Of a stretch of 64,000 nt of DNA, positions 48,094-59,730 are shown in pieces. Below the pieces are notes generated by a model. The model was not told the origin of the DNA. It made no database searches and worked only from the letters and a program-made list of their open reading frames with translations. Source of the DNA: Zingiber officinale (Eukaryota; Streptophyta; Magnoliopsida; Zingiberales; Zingiberaceae); contig NC_055998.1 in the NCBI RefSeq assembly GCF_018446385.1, forward strand, positions 75,882,744 through 75,946,743. The letters run 5' to 3'. The number at the start of each line of letters is the position of its first letter. Position 1 is the stretch's first letter. The translations under genes were made by a program, and so were the position numbers.

Positions 48094-49500
48094 TCATTTT
48101 CTTAATCTTTTAGTTTGTTGACTATACTTGACTATAGATTCACAGTCTGTTATAATAGTAATTTCTTGCTTATTGCAAATGAATAGTCGGAAGGCTTCTA
48201 GATAATAAATAACTGCTAATATTTCAAAATCTAGTGAAGTTAAATGTCCTTTTTCTTGAAATTTCCCAAACGCATACCTGCATAAGGTTTCTGTAGGTTT
48301 AGGATCATATTTGGAAGTTTTTCTAAATAAAATGTTTCCCCATCCTGTTTCACATCCATCTGTTTCAATAACTAAGTAGTCAGAATCAAGTGGGAGTGTT
48401 AACATGGGAATTATTTTTACTAACTGTTTAATTTGTTGTACAAGTATTATATCTTGTTGATTAATTTTTTTTTCGGTTAAGGAGGTCTTATTGTATAAGG
48501 GATTGTTAATTTTTCCTATATATCTTAAATAAGGTCTTGCATAATTTAGGAGTCCTAAAAAAGTTCTTAGAGTTTTAGTATCTTCCATTTTATTTGAAAA
48601 AGTAAGGATTTTAGCAGAGATATAAGGTCGAAGTGTTATTTGTCCTTGACCTATCTCGGCTCCTAGGAAAATCAATATGAGTAGTTGCTATTGTCATTTT
48701 CTTTCGAGAAATAATCAGATCATGTTCTCAAATAGGTCAAAAATAATATGAAGATGAGCATAATGTTCTTGTTTAATTTTAGAGAAAACTAGAATATCAT
48801 CTATATATACACAAGTGAAGAAAGAAACATCTCAAAAAATGTCATCCATTTTCCTTTGGAATATTTGAGGGGCTACCTTAAGGCCAAAAGGCATAACAAG
48901 TCATTCAAAATATCCCTCGGGGCAGAAAAAGGTTGTACATTCAATGGACTCAGGATGCATTTTAACTTGCCAAAATCCTGATTTCGTATCAATTTTAGAG
49001 TACCATTTTGAGTTTTGGATTTTATTTAAGAGTTGGTCTTTGTCAGGGATTTTATAATCATCTTCTTGACAATTATCATTAAGTCTTTTGTAGTCAAATA
49101 TCATTCTATATTGGCCACATTTTTGTTCTAATCCTTTATTAACTATGAAAGCTGGACTTCAGTGCCAAGATGTGTACCTTTGAATGACTCCTAAAGTTAA
49201 GAGTTGATTAATGTGCATTTTACATTCTTCAGTTTCCCAATTTATATATTTTAAGTCTTGAGCATTAATTGTATGGTCTGGATTAATTATTGATAGTTTG
49301 TAGTAGACTTTATCTCGGTCCCAATATTTAGTAGGATTGTCTCCAATAATTTCTAGTTTTTCTAATCTAGAAATAAGGGAGTCTAAATCGGGTTTATAGG
49401 TGTTTATTATTTGAAGTAACTGTTGTGGGAGTATGAGATCAGGTGGGATCCAGGTGTCATCAGTTATAGGGCTTGACCAGCTAAGTGAGGCTAGTTTTCC
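48094..49500 (-). pseudogene. Viral reverse transcriptase and RNase H
   Basis: RT: 'YKRLNDNCQEDDYKIPDK' and 'YSKIDTKSGFWQVKMHPES' (49104-48901), and the catalytic YIDD box at 48796-48807, which is still intact. RNase H: 48675-48094 opens for 193 codons with 'FLGLLNYARPYLRYIGKINN', 'IETDGCETGWGN' and 'IITDCES'. The wording is closest to badna/tungro-type enzymes. Stops interrupt RT at about 49171 and at two more conserved Trp sites near 48891 and 48835. Copying would be impossible from this copy. Confidence 0.9.
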
Positions 49501-49885
49501 TGATCTTGTTGGTCAGAAAAAACTATGGCACAGGTTTGGCTATTAGGTTGTGGTTGGTTACTGACTGTCTACATGCATTTTTAGGAGAACATTCAAAAGA
49601 TGATGTGTTGTCAGAAGGTATGATTTCTATGTGGGGTTTGGTGGTTAAGGGATGAACAATGGAGGGATAGTCTGATACTATTGAAGATATAGTGGGTGAG
49701 GAAAAGAAAAGAGCATAATCCTTGATTAGAAGAAAAGTTCTATCTGGTGCTACAAGAAAATTTAAGCCTAAGATTAAGTGAATATTAAGATGTAATAACG
49801 GTTTAATCTATAGTTTAGAGAGTGGGAGTGGTGTGTTATATTTAACATAGTTGTCATAAAACCTCATATGGGTGTTAGTGACAAA

Positions 49886-50254
49886 TTATGTGCAAGCTAA
49901 TTGTTGGCCATCAAATTGTGTACTTAGTAATGGTTGTGATGCGATTTTTATAAAAGTTTTTGGCAAGACTAAAAGAAGTGTATTTTCATCTATGGTCGAG
50001 TTGGTGACTCCACTATCTAGAAAGACATGTAGTGTAAACTCATGGCCATGGATATTTGCCAACCATTTGACTCTAATGTCTAGAGTTTTTCCTGTATTAT
50101 AGACACTAGAGGCTTTTATAAAGACCAGATCTCTATCTATCATATCTACTAATGTAAGTTGTAAGTCTTTGCCTTTATCAAGAGTAGCCTGAGAAGAAAG
50201 TGGAGGAAGGTTTACTTGAATTTGTTTATCTAGGGTCTCTAGTTCTGTTTCCAA
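49886..50254 (-). pseudogene. Viral aspartic protease
   Basis: A 122-codon frame with the active-site motif 'LHVFLDSGVTNS' (Asp80, codon at 50017-50015). This retropepsin-type enzyme would cut the viral polyprotein. The link to RT at 49500-49885 is broken. Confidence 0.75.
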
Positions 50255-50640
50255 TTTTTTAATACAAATTTCTAATACAGAAACTCTGGTTTCTAATAAA
50301 AAATTTTGAGTACCTCCCTTAGAGAACGGGCTTATGGGTATTGTGATAGAGAACAGTTGTTGAAGACAAAGATTACAGACTTGTTTCTTACATAACTTAC
50401 ATGTACCTCTTTTATCTAAAGATGGATAATAACTACAAAAGAAACAAGGAATGTTATCAGTTTTTGTTTTGAGTATCCACTTATGTGGACAATTAAGTTT
50501 TTCTGTAGTCTTAGTACTGAGTTGTTAACCATTATATTTGTATCTAGAAATTCATCCCATAATTCTTCTAGATTGTCTAGCATATCATAGGGTATATAAT
50601 TTTGGCTTTCAGAATGTAGGTTATACTGCTGGTATGAAGG

Positions 50641-51158
50641 TTACAAGAAGGAGTTTACAAGACTATAGTCATAAGAAGGAATAACTTCTTCCACATCATC
50701 TACAGAAACAATAGAGTAGATGGAGGATGTGTTAGAAATATCTGATTGTACTTCTACTAAATCAAGATTTGCACAGGTAACTAGTTTGGATTCTCTGGTA
50801 TATAAATTCTTTTTATTTAGGCAGACAGAAGATAAATGTCTTGGTTCATTACAGGAGAAACATGTGATGGTATTAATATACATCTTCTTTGGTTTGAACT
50901 TTCGCACATGTTTTTATTTATTTAGATAGGGTTTTTTTCTCTACTTTTTCTAACATAGTAGGTCTTTTTGGGGTTTATTGCCTTGGGCCTTGATATCGAT
51001 CTTCTAGGTATCTTGATGAATGATTTAGTCTTGGTCTAGGTTGGGTGAGACCATATTATTAAGGGGTATATATTTGGTTACAAAATCCATATTGTTGATT
51101 TTTTTAGTTACTTTTGTATGTGGATATAGGTACATTTTTCTTTAAGTATGGAAATAAT
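50641..51158 (-). pseudogene. Viral coat protein, C-terminal part with zinc knuckle
   Basis: The frame 50907-50641 has a CX2CX4HX4C knuckle ('CFSCNEPRHLSSVC', 50862-50821) followed by an acidic Ser-rich tail, as at the end of caulimovirid coat proteins. The upstream part is cut off by Copia-D at 51158/51159. A stop or shift separates 50908-51158 from the knuckle. 50255-50640 joins to the protease and is broken. Confidence 0.75.
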
Positions 51159-52769
51159 TGTTAGGATCTCTTCGTACGGCTAGAGAGGGGGGTGTGAATA
51201 GCCGACCCCAATTGCTCGCGTTTCTTTCTACAAACTAGGGTTAGCGCAGCGGAAACTAAATGCAGAAAGAAGACAGGAGAAGAAATCAAACCTTTACGCA
51301 AGGATGTAACGAGGTTCGGAGATGAAACTCCTACTCCTCGGCGTGTCCGTAAGGTGGACGAAGCCTATCAATCCGTCGGTGGATGAGTCCCCGGAAAACC
51401 GGCTAAATCAAACTCCTTGTGGGTGGAGAAACCTCGCCACAATCACTTGCAACAGCAAGCTAAGAGTACAAGAGAATAGCAAGAACAAAATACAACAGGA
51501 ATGTAAACACAGTAGCTTGCCTTCTCGTCGACTGGGGTCCCGGATGAAGTAGCAACTTCACGGACAGATGCAACAAGCAACTCAGCAGCAGCTGATCCAG
51601 TCGTGGAATGAAGCTCACACGAAGCTTCGACAAGGAGGAGCTCAACAAAGCTCAAGCACAACAAGACTTTGCAACTCAAGGAAGAAGAAGAAGAATCACG
51701 AAGATGCCTCGTCCTTTATACCGCGAAGAAGAAGCAATGAAGAAACTGGCTGGTGCGTAAGCGGCTAGAACTCGATGATCGGCACCGATCGGGGAAGAAC
51801 TCTTCGCCTGTTCTTCTGATCGGTCCATGGACCGATCGAACATCCCGATCGGTCCACGCAGGATGGAACCTTCCGATCGGTCCGCAGACCGAGCTTCTTC
51901 TCTGCTGTTCGATCTCCTCGATCGGTCTCGATCGATAACCATCGATATATCGATCGGCCTGATCGGTCACCACCGATCGGATGACCCATGTATCGTCGAC
52001 GATCCAAACTTCTCACCCTAAACCTAAGGCATCCGGTCAACCTTGACTGTTGGTACATCATGCCTAGCATCCGGTCACTCCCTGCACTCCTCGCTAAGTG
52101 TCCGGTCAATCCTTTGACCCACTTAGATTTTTCCACCGGATGTCCGATCATCCTGATCCATCTGGATTTTCCTCTTCGTGCCAAGTATCCTATCACTCCT
52201 TGACCTACTTGGACTTTCCAACACCGTAAGTCCGATCATCCCCGATCCATCTGGATTTTCCTTTTCGTGCCAAGTATCCGAACATCCCAGACTTTCTCAT
52301 CGCTTCACTCACTGGACTTTCCAACCGCCTAACATCCAAGGACTTTTTTGCACTTCACATTTTCTTTTAATTTTATCCCCTTTCTTCACTTTTCTTTCCA
52401 ATATAAATATTCCTCTTACAGCTTCACTCACGACTCCTCACTTTTGCAAGTCTCCATACTTGGACTTTTCAAGTGCCAAGCTCTTTTTCCGTGACAAGTC
52501 TCCATACTTGGACTTTTTTCCGAATCAGGTCAACCAGGTCAACCTTGACCTACGGTTGCACCAATAATCTCCCAAACATCTATTCTTGTCCCATATCAAG
52601 AATACAACTCTTCCACGAGTGTCAAACATCAAAATACAACTCAACTAGGTCAACCTTAACCTAAGGTTGTACCAACAATCTTCCTAAGTCAAACATCAAA
52701 ATACAACTCGAGTCAGGTCAACTTGAGTCAGGTCAACCAGGTCAACCTTGACCTAAGGTTGCACCAACA
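51159..52769 (-). repeat. Copia-D 3' LTR (1611 bp)
   Basis: Matches 56140-57677 with several indels (for example at 51195-51215). A dense cluster of GATCGGTC/GACCGATC palindromes lies at 51775-51985, followed by 'GTCCGGTCA'/'CTTGGACTTT' repeats. Confidence 0.92.
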
Positions 52770-52784
52770 ATCTCCCCCTTTTTG

Positions 52785-54606
52785 ATGTTTGACAAAACTC
52801 ATAATCAAGTTAGGTTAACCCGATAACCTAACTTAGGTTTTCCAACCATCTTCCAATGTCCAATGTTCTTTCCTTGAATATTCTCTGAACATTCTCCCCT
52901 TAGGTTAACCCGATAACCTAACTTGGGTTCTCCAATAATTCTCCCCCTTTTTGACACACATCAAAAAGAATTTCAATGTTCTTTTCTTGAACATTCCTTG
53001 ACATTCTTTCCCTAGCTTAGGTTAACCCGATAACCTAACTTGGGTTCTCCAATAATTCTCCAATGAACACTCTCCCCTTTTTGACACACATCAAAAAGGA
53101 AAAAAAGGGTATCAAGGTCAAGAGTTTCTTCCTAATGAAAGTCCCATACATTTCATTGAAACTCTTAATTTCCCCCTTGATACTAAACTCAACAATCAGC
53201 TTAGTGATAATCCCATATCACTAATCCTCAAAAGTCTTAAGGAGTAAAAACTCCCCCTTGACAATTAGGTAAAACTCCCCCTAAAGGTTAACTTCCCCTT
53301 TGACCATTGCACCAACAATGTCTTTGTGAGTTCCAAACCTTTAGAAATCTACAAAACCCAACTTCCAGCTGAAATTTCAGACCAACAGCTGAAAATCGGT
53401 CACCAGATCGATCAGGCTCCCTCTGGATCGGTCACAGTGACCGATCCAGGCTCCCCTGGACCGATCAGAAACCCTTCGGATCGGTCCACAAACCTGATCA
53501 AGGTCTGATAAGTTCTGATTTCTCTCCACGAAATTCAGAAACTCCTAGAAAATTCCAGAAAATTCAAAAATTGTGAAATTTTGAGGATACATTCCTCATA
53601 ACATATACTATCATGGAAAAATAGTTTTCTATGAAAATAACTTCCATTTTTCAATCTTGATACAAAGTTCAAAAACTTTGAAATAGTTCAAGTTTAACTC
53701 AACTTTGTATCACAATGTTCAATGATGAATGCTATCACTAGGAAAGCTTCATCAAGGTTTTTCAAATCAATTTTAAAATGCTTTTAAAACCTTTAATTTG
53801 GGACCACAATCTTTGGACTATATGTACATGACTTGTACATAAGCTTTCCCTATGATCCCCAATTAGAATTAGGCTCATCTAGGTACAAGAACTATGCACC
53901 TTGATCCTAACTCACAATCCTAATATCTCACACACATCTAAGATGTATCAAACACATCCAAGTCAATTTTGATGTGAGATATGGGTTAAGGTATCTTAGA
54001 CTAAGGTCTCATGCATTTTCTAAACACAAATTTGATCTCAATATCAAAATGTGTTTTTCATCCTTAAATCAATTCAATTGATTATTAATGCAAGAGATGA
54101 TGACATGGCATAAGATGGTATCATAAATGAAAACATGTGCCAAAGTCATGATGTCATGGCATAAAGTTTGAAACTTAAATAAACATGACATAAAAACTAG
54201 CCTAAGCATTATCATGACATTTCAAATGATAATAAAACTAAACATGATGTCATGACATGTGAGGGAAAACAATCATGACAAGATTTAGCATAAATAAATA
54301 TACCTAGATTACCTATCTAAGTATCCTTAACCACTTGACTAACTTCAAATTTAATCCTAGATTGCCCCAAAATGCCAAAATCCTAATTTTGACACTTCTT
54401 GAACTCTAGATTTTCCCAAATTGTGCCAATTAAGATTAAAAATGAAATTTCCAATCTTTAGGCACATTTAACTCTTCAAAGGAGTAAATGATAATTCCAT
54501 TTCATTTTCAAAAGTTCTCAAAACCTTGAAAATGCTCCTTGAGTGTCAATTTCCTCAAAGTTGGGTTAACTACCCTTCTAATCGGAGTTGACACTCTCTA
54601 ACCCAT
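52785..54606 (-). other. Copia-D 3' internal non-coding region
   Basis: No gene. Includes three copies of 'AGGTTAACCCGATAACCTAA' (52812-53040) and another GATCGGTC palindrome cluster at 53397-53490. The position is where pol would be in a complete element. Confidence 0.7.
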
Positions 54607-56078
54607 CTATGGGGTAGAGAAGATGCTCCTAGGAACCCAATACCTATTAGAGCTCATTGGGTTCACTAAATATTCACTAGGGATAACTTCCCTAGCAACC
54701 CTCCTAATGACCCTCTTAGGCTTTAAAGCCTTGGTCATTTGGGACTCATCAAGATCAACTCTAGGGGTGACTCCCCTTGTGACCTTGGTGTTGGTCTTCC
54801 TAGCCCTAGGTTTTGTTCCATAATCGAATGGAACATTATGATAAGTGGGCTTGACCACTTGAGACTTAGGTTTGTGACCCAAACCTTTCTTGTTCTTGGA
54901 CATTGGTTTTTGACCCTTAAACCCTAGAGATGACTTCTCCAAGTTCTTAAGAGCCTTTTCCAAAGTATCAAGTCTTGACCTCAAGACTTGATTCTCCTTC
55001 TCTAATACCTCAATTTTTAATTTTTCATTTTTCTTTGAGGTATTCCTAGGCATATGTCTAGATGATTTGGGATTTCTATCTAGGTTTCCCTTAACCTTAG
55101 ATGAGTTAATCCTAGGGTTGGCTTTCCTAGTGTTATCCTTATCTAGACTAACATCTTTGGCACCTAAGCACATATATTGGTTCCTAGAATTATCATGCTT
55201 ATCATTCTTGACAATTGCAATAAAACTACTAGCATGAGTCTTATTATTATTGCAAGAGTGTGCCTTAAATGTTACCTTAGGGTTTGCCTTAGCTCCCCCT
55301 ATCGACGTGCTCGGTCTCTTGTCCTTGTGAGATTGCCTCCCCCTCGGACATTGACTCCGATAATGTCCCCTTCGCTTGCATTGGAAGCACACCACGTGCT
55401 CCTTGCCCTTGCGTGTTGGGACTCCGACTTCCTTGATCTTTGGCGCGGTGGAGTCTTTCTAACCCTCTTTGGACACTTACTCTTGTAGTGCCCAAACTTC
55501 CTACACTCAAAACACATTATGTGTAATTTGCTTGAAATCACAGTGTTTGAGTTACCTAGGGTTGTGGATGTAGATGAGCTTTCTTCTTCATCCCTTCCGG
55601 AGGTAGATGCCTCTTCTTGCTCCGAACTTGAACAAGAGGAACTCTCCTCCTCTTCTTCCTTGGATGTTGAGTAGCCCTCAACTCCCAATTCGCTCCCTCC
55701 ATGATGTGAGCTACTTGGCTCACTAGGCTTCTCTTCATGGCTTGAAGTGGAGCTCTCCTCATGGTACTTGGCCAAGTTATCCCACAACTCCTTGGCATTG
55801 TTGTATTTACCTATTTTACACAAAACACTAGTAGGTAATGAAAATTCAATTGTTTTAGTTACCTCATTGTTGATCGTGGATTAGTGGATTTGTTCCTTCG
55901 TCCACTTGTTCTTCTCTAGAGGCTCTCCTTCTTTATCCATTGGAGGAGTAAACCCTTCTTGTACACAAAACCAGTTCCACATATTAGTCCTAAGAAAATA
56001 CATCATCCTTACCTTCCAATATGCGAAGTTGTCGTTGTAGAAGGGTGGAATGGTGATGTCTTCTCCAAATTGATCCAT
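54607..56078 (-). pseudogene. Copia-D gag with two CCHC zinc knuckles
   Basis: The likely start is ATG at 56078 ('MDQFGEDITIPPFYND'), then 'NFAYWKVRMMYFLRTN' (56038-55990), a Ser/Glu-rich middle (55823-55560), knuckle 1 'CFECRKFGHYKSKC' (about 55512-55471), knuckle 2 'CFQCKRRGHYRSQC' (55389-55348) and a basic tail that ends 'SSNRYWVPRSIF'. The two knuckles lie in different frames, so there is a frameshift near 55400-55450; another stop lies near 55880. Gag packages element RNA. Confidence 0.85.
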
Positions 56079-56125
56079 CTCTAGCTTGTGCTCCCACGGG
56101 TGTGAATCCGATGAAGAGCGGCCTT

Positions 56126-56137
56126 GCTCTGATACCA
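56126..56137 (-). promoter_or_regulatory. Copia-D primer-binding site (tRNA-Met)
   Basis: Minus-strand TGGTATCAGAGC, two bases inside the right LTR. Confidence 0.9.
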
Positions 56138-56139
56138 CT

Positions 56140-57677
56140 TGTTAGGATCTCTTCGTACGGCTAGAGAGGGGGGTGTGCGTTTCTTTCTACAAACTAGGGT
56201 TAGCGCAGCGGAAACTAAATGCAGAAAGAAGACAGGAGAAGAAATCAAACCTTTACGCAAGGATGTAACGAGGTTCGGAGATGAAACTCCTACTCCTCGG
56301 CGTGTCCGTAAGGTGGACGAAGCCTATCAATCCGTCGGTGGATGAGTCCCCGGAAAACCGGCTAAATCAAACTCCTTGTGGGTGGAGAAACCTCGCCACA
56401 ATCACTTGCAACAGCAAGCTAAGAGTACAAGAGAATAGCAAGAACAAAATACAACAGAATGTAAACACAGTAGCTTGCCTTCTCGTCGATCGGGTCCCGG
56501 ATGAAGTAGCAACTTCACGGACACAAGCAACTCAGCATCGTGGAATGAAGCTCACGCGAAGCTTCGACAAGGAGGAGCTCAACAAAGCTCAAGCACTTTG
56601 CAACTCGAAGGAAGAAGAAGAAGAATCACGTAGATGCCTCTCCTTTATACCGCGAAGAACGAAGAAACTATGCCGCTATGCTGTAGGACTCGATCGTGAT
56701 CCATTCGATCGGTCTGCCGACCGTCGGGAAGAATATTCGATCGGTCCATGGATCGAAACATCGATCGGTGACTGCGATCGATCGGTCCGTGGACCGATCG
56801 CTTCTCGCCGATCGACGGCCCCGACCGATCGATCCGATCCGATCGGTCACCGATCGATGACCCATGTATCATGGATCCGTCTCGCCGATCCAAACTTCTC
56901 ACCTAAACCTAAGGCTTCCACACCAACATCCGGTCAACCTTGACTGGTACATCATGCCTAGCATCCGGTCCCCCTTGACCTGCTAGCACTCCTCGCTAAG
57001 TGTCCGGTCAATTTGACCCACTTAGACCTTTTCCACACCGGATGTCCGATCATCCCGATCCATCTGGATTTTCCTCTTCGTGCCAAGTATCCGATCAACC
57101 CCTTGACCTACTTGGACTTTCCAATGTCCGATCATCCCCGATCCATCTGGATTTTCCTTGCCCGCCACTCACGGGACACCGCCTAGGGGCCTTCACCAGG
57201 ACTTTCCAACTTCATACATCAAGGACTCTCTTCACTCACTTAACATCCCGCTTAGGACTTTCCTGCTTCACTCACTGACTTTCCAACTAACATCAAGGAC
57301 TTTCCTCGTGCCAAGCTCCCCGCTTGGACTTCTCCGTCAAGTCTCCGCTTGATGCAAGTCTCCATACTTGGACTTAGCCTCCTGCTTGGACTTTTCCGTT
57401 GCCAAGTCTCCATACTTGGACTTTTTCCCGAATCAGGTCAACCAGGTCAACCTTGACCTACGGTTGCACCAATAATCTCCCAAACATCTATTCTTATCCC
57501 ATATCAAGAATACAACTCTTCCACGAGTGTCAAACATCAAAATACAACTCAACTAGGTCAACCTTAACCTAAGGTTGTACCAACAATCTTCCTAAGTCAA
57601 ACATCAAAATACAACTCGAGTCAGGTCAACTCGAGTCAGGTCAACCAGGTCAACCTTGACCTAAGGTTGCACCAACA
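56140..57677 (-). repeat. Copia-D 5' LTR (1538 bp)
   Basis: Partner of 51159-52769. It has its own version of the GATCGGTC palindrome cluster at 56690-56860, differing in unit number and order from the 3' LTR copy. Confidence 0.92.
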
Positions 57678-58518
57678 ATAATGTGTTGGATTCTTACTCC
57701 AATGTTATCGTATTGTGGTGCTACATTCATATCTGTCCATGTCTTATGTATTTCCTTTCCTAAGTCTCCTGAAAGCTTGCTAAAGAGTCTTTCTCCTAAT
57801 TCTGAGTTACAATAGTTTCCTGAGACTGCTGTTAATGCAAAGATGTCATTACAAAAAAGCTTAATCCAGTTCTAGCTAAAGAGTTGTAATTGTTTTAAGT
57901 CTCTCGTAGCTTCTCTTTGTCTTATATTTAATCCAGTATTAGCATCTCTGATAGTAAATAACTTATGAATTGTATAGCAAAAATTGAGTATGTTATTTCC
58001 TTATGAGATCATCCTGGCTACTTCCTCAAGATATGTAGTTTTATAAGCTTCCCATGTTGCCTTGGCAACATCGCCTGGGTAATTTCCCCCTACTTTTATC
58101 ATGACTTCACCTGTTTCTATGTCTAGTTCATGTCTGGCTTGATAATCTTTTTTTTTTTACAGAGACTATCCACTGTTCTAAGTAGGTATCATAAAGTTGT
58201 GGATCCTCATATTCTCTAATATTTAATAAAACTGATTTTTTGCCAAAATAAGTAATTTCAGGTGATCTCCTTTTTCCTATTGTTCTCAACAAAGAATTAT
58301 TATTAGTATATGAGGTAATCTTTGTTCTTGGAGAATGTCCTTCTCCATAATCCATAGTTCTTATAGAGCTTTCAGGGTATCTTACTTATAATGATTGTGG
58401 TCTGAAATTACTAGTGCCACTAGATTCAGCTGGATTCATTAGGTTTATTGTTGAAAAGCAATCTTGCTTTTTAGCAATTATATTATGGTCCTTATCAAAT
58501 ATAACATCCAGTCATGCT
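57678..58518 (-). pseudogene. Viral coat protein N-terminal/core region and MP-CP linker
   Basis: 57690-58130 on the minus strand shows the caulimovirid coat core: pieces such as 'YPGDVAKATWEAYKTTYLEE', 'LNIRQREATRDLKQLQLF' and 'GDLGKEIHKTWTDMNVAP' are readable between stops. 58355-58128 encodes 'SPEITYFGKKSVLLNIREYE' and belongs to the linker between movement and coat proteins. Copia-D separates this from the zinc-knuckle end. Stops include TAA and TAG. Confidence 0.7.
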
Positions 58519-59621
58519 CTAATTTATGGTGTAAAAGGTCAAAAGTTTTAATTCTTTTAAATCTTCTTTAGTGAAATAAGTAACTATTTCAAATGGGACG
58601 TAAACATATTCATTTAAGTCATCATAAAATAAATAGTTATTCTCAACATTGTTGTTTGTATGAATTTTCAGTATGCTATATTCTATGTTCATTAAATTAA
58701 TATTAGTTTGATTTTCTTCATAATCTTCTTCTTGTGATGTTGAGGGTTTGTAATTATGAAATCTTACTATGGAGCTACCGTGTCTATCTTTATAAATAAT
58801 GGATTTTGTTGGTTGTAAAGTTTGTGTTTTAGCGCTTAGCTCCAAATTAAGAATCCAATCTAATCCGACAAGTAAAGTAGATGAAAAGTCCTTAGGTTTG
58901 AGGAAATAAATACCTTTTGTAGTAAGGGTTTCAATGACATTAGTAATTTTAACTTTAAAATTATTGTTAATATTTGTCATTATTTTTTCTAGAAAGATTA
59001 TGTCTATTTGGATATTATGTCTTCGAAAGTCTCCATACCCTCTGGCTTGTACTGAAATTTTAATATGTTCTATAAAGTCTAGGATTGTCATATTGAAGTT
59101 TGGACAGAAATATGTAATTCCTAAATTGCTATTCATATCTACTTCAATGAATCCAATAACTACCTTATCATTGTCAGAAAATCTTGAGTCATAAATGACT
59201 AAAAATACTTTGGCTCCTATGATTTTTTAGTAAGTCTTCTTAGGCCAAACACTATTAGTCCTAAATGTATGTAGCGATGTTTTCTTTACAAAAGTGTTTG
59301 TGCCGATTCTTCAGTCATGAGTGTAAATCTTTCTTCACCTCCATCTGGTAGATGAAGTAGTTATGTCTTATGATGTCTATAGAGTGATGTAGAGAAGGAT
59401 AATAGTCCTTGATTATATATTCTCCTTGGATTTAGGGTATTTAATTATTCGTTAGAAAATGTATCTAAATTATGTTCAATGTCTATAAGTTCTTCTAATC
59501 GATAAATAGCAATATTTGTTGATGATCTCTTGGGAATCACAGATAAGTTTCTATTTGGTTGTCTTAAAGCTTGTGATAATCCAGAAAAATTTTCAATTTG
59601 CGTCTTTGTTCGTAGATCCAT
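58519..59621 (-). pseudogene. Viral movement protein (30K superfamily), N-terminal ORF of the virus
   Basis: An ATG at 59621 opens the first ORF ('MDLRTKTQIENFSG'). The open part 59136-58519 contains 'LGITYFCPNFNMTILDFIEH' and 'ISVQARGYGDFRRHNIQIDI', matching the pattern of caulimovirid movement proteins of the badnavirus type ('...SIQTRGYE...'). Such proteins form tubules through plasmodesmata for cell-to-cell spread. The stretch between 59137 and 59560 holds stops and shifts. The Asn/Ile-rich composition reflects the AT bias of the insert. Confidence 0.75.
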
Positions 59622-59730
59622 TTTGAATGAGGTCTTGGATCTTGTATGTAAGAAACTTATAAGTAGTAAGTTGTTGGATAATTATTTTTACTAAAGATAA
59701 TTTATTAAGGTCTTTATTTATACTTTCTAG

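Larger units (their letters stand above)
51159..57677 (-). mobile_element. Copia-D: gag-only, non-autonomous Copia-type LTR element
   Basis: LTRs at 51159-52769 and 56140-57677 run TGTTAGG...CACCAACA/CAACA. The target duplication ATAAT lies at 51154-51158 and 57678-57682. On the minus strand a tRNA-Met primer site lies at 56126-56137 and a polypurine tract (AAAAAGGGGGAGAT) at 52770-52783. The internal 3.4 kb codes only for gag; no protease, integrase, RT or RNase H was seen. It must rely on enzymes of another element. It inserted into the viral coat protein region after the virus had integrated. Confidence 0.93.
45021..59730 (-). other. Endogenous pararetrovirus (Caulimoviridae), near full length, broken
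   Basis: On the minus strand the order is movement protein, coat protein, aspartic protease, reverse transcriptase, RNase H, viroplasmin-type protein, promoter and leader. After removing Copia-D and an internal leader duplication about 7.6 kb remains, a typical caulimovirid genome length. There is no LTR and no integrase, which separates it from the retrotransposons. RT/RNase H and MP wording recalls the badnavirus/tungrovirus side of the family, whereas those viruses lack a viroplasmin ORF. Genus is unclear. Every large ORF has stops or shifts and the coat protein region is split by Copia-D, so it is a dead integrated copy. No tRNA-Met primer site of its own was seen. Confidence 0.88.

Noticed and set aside
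56126..56137. tRNA-Met primer site as the start of the viral genome
   Set aside because: It sits two bases from the Copia-D LTR and belongs to that element. No other such site was found in the viral DNA.
56281..56943. 220-aa plus-strand frame and its twin at 51322
   Set aside because: Both lie within the Copia-D LTRs on the antisense strand; the charged repeats come from the GATCGGTC palindromes.
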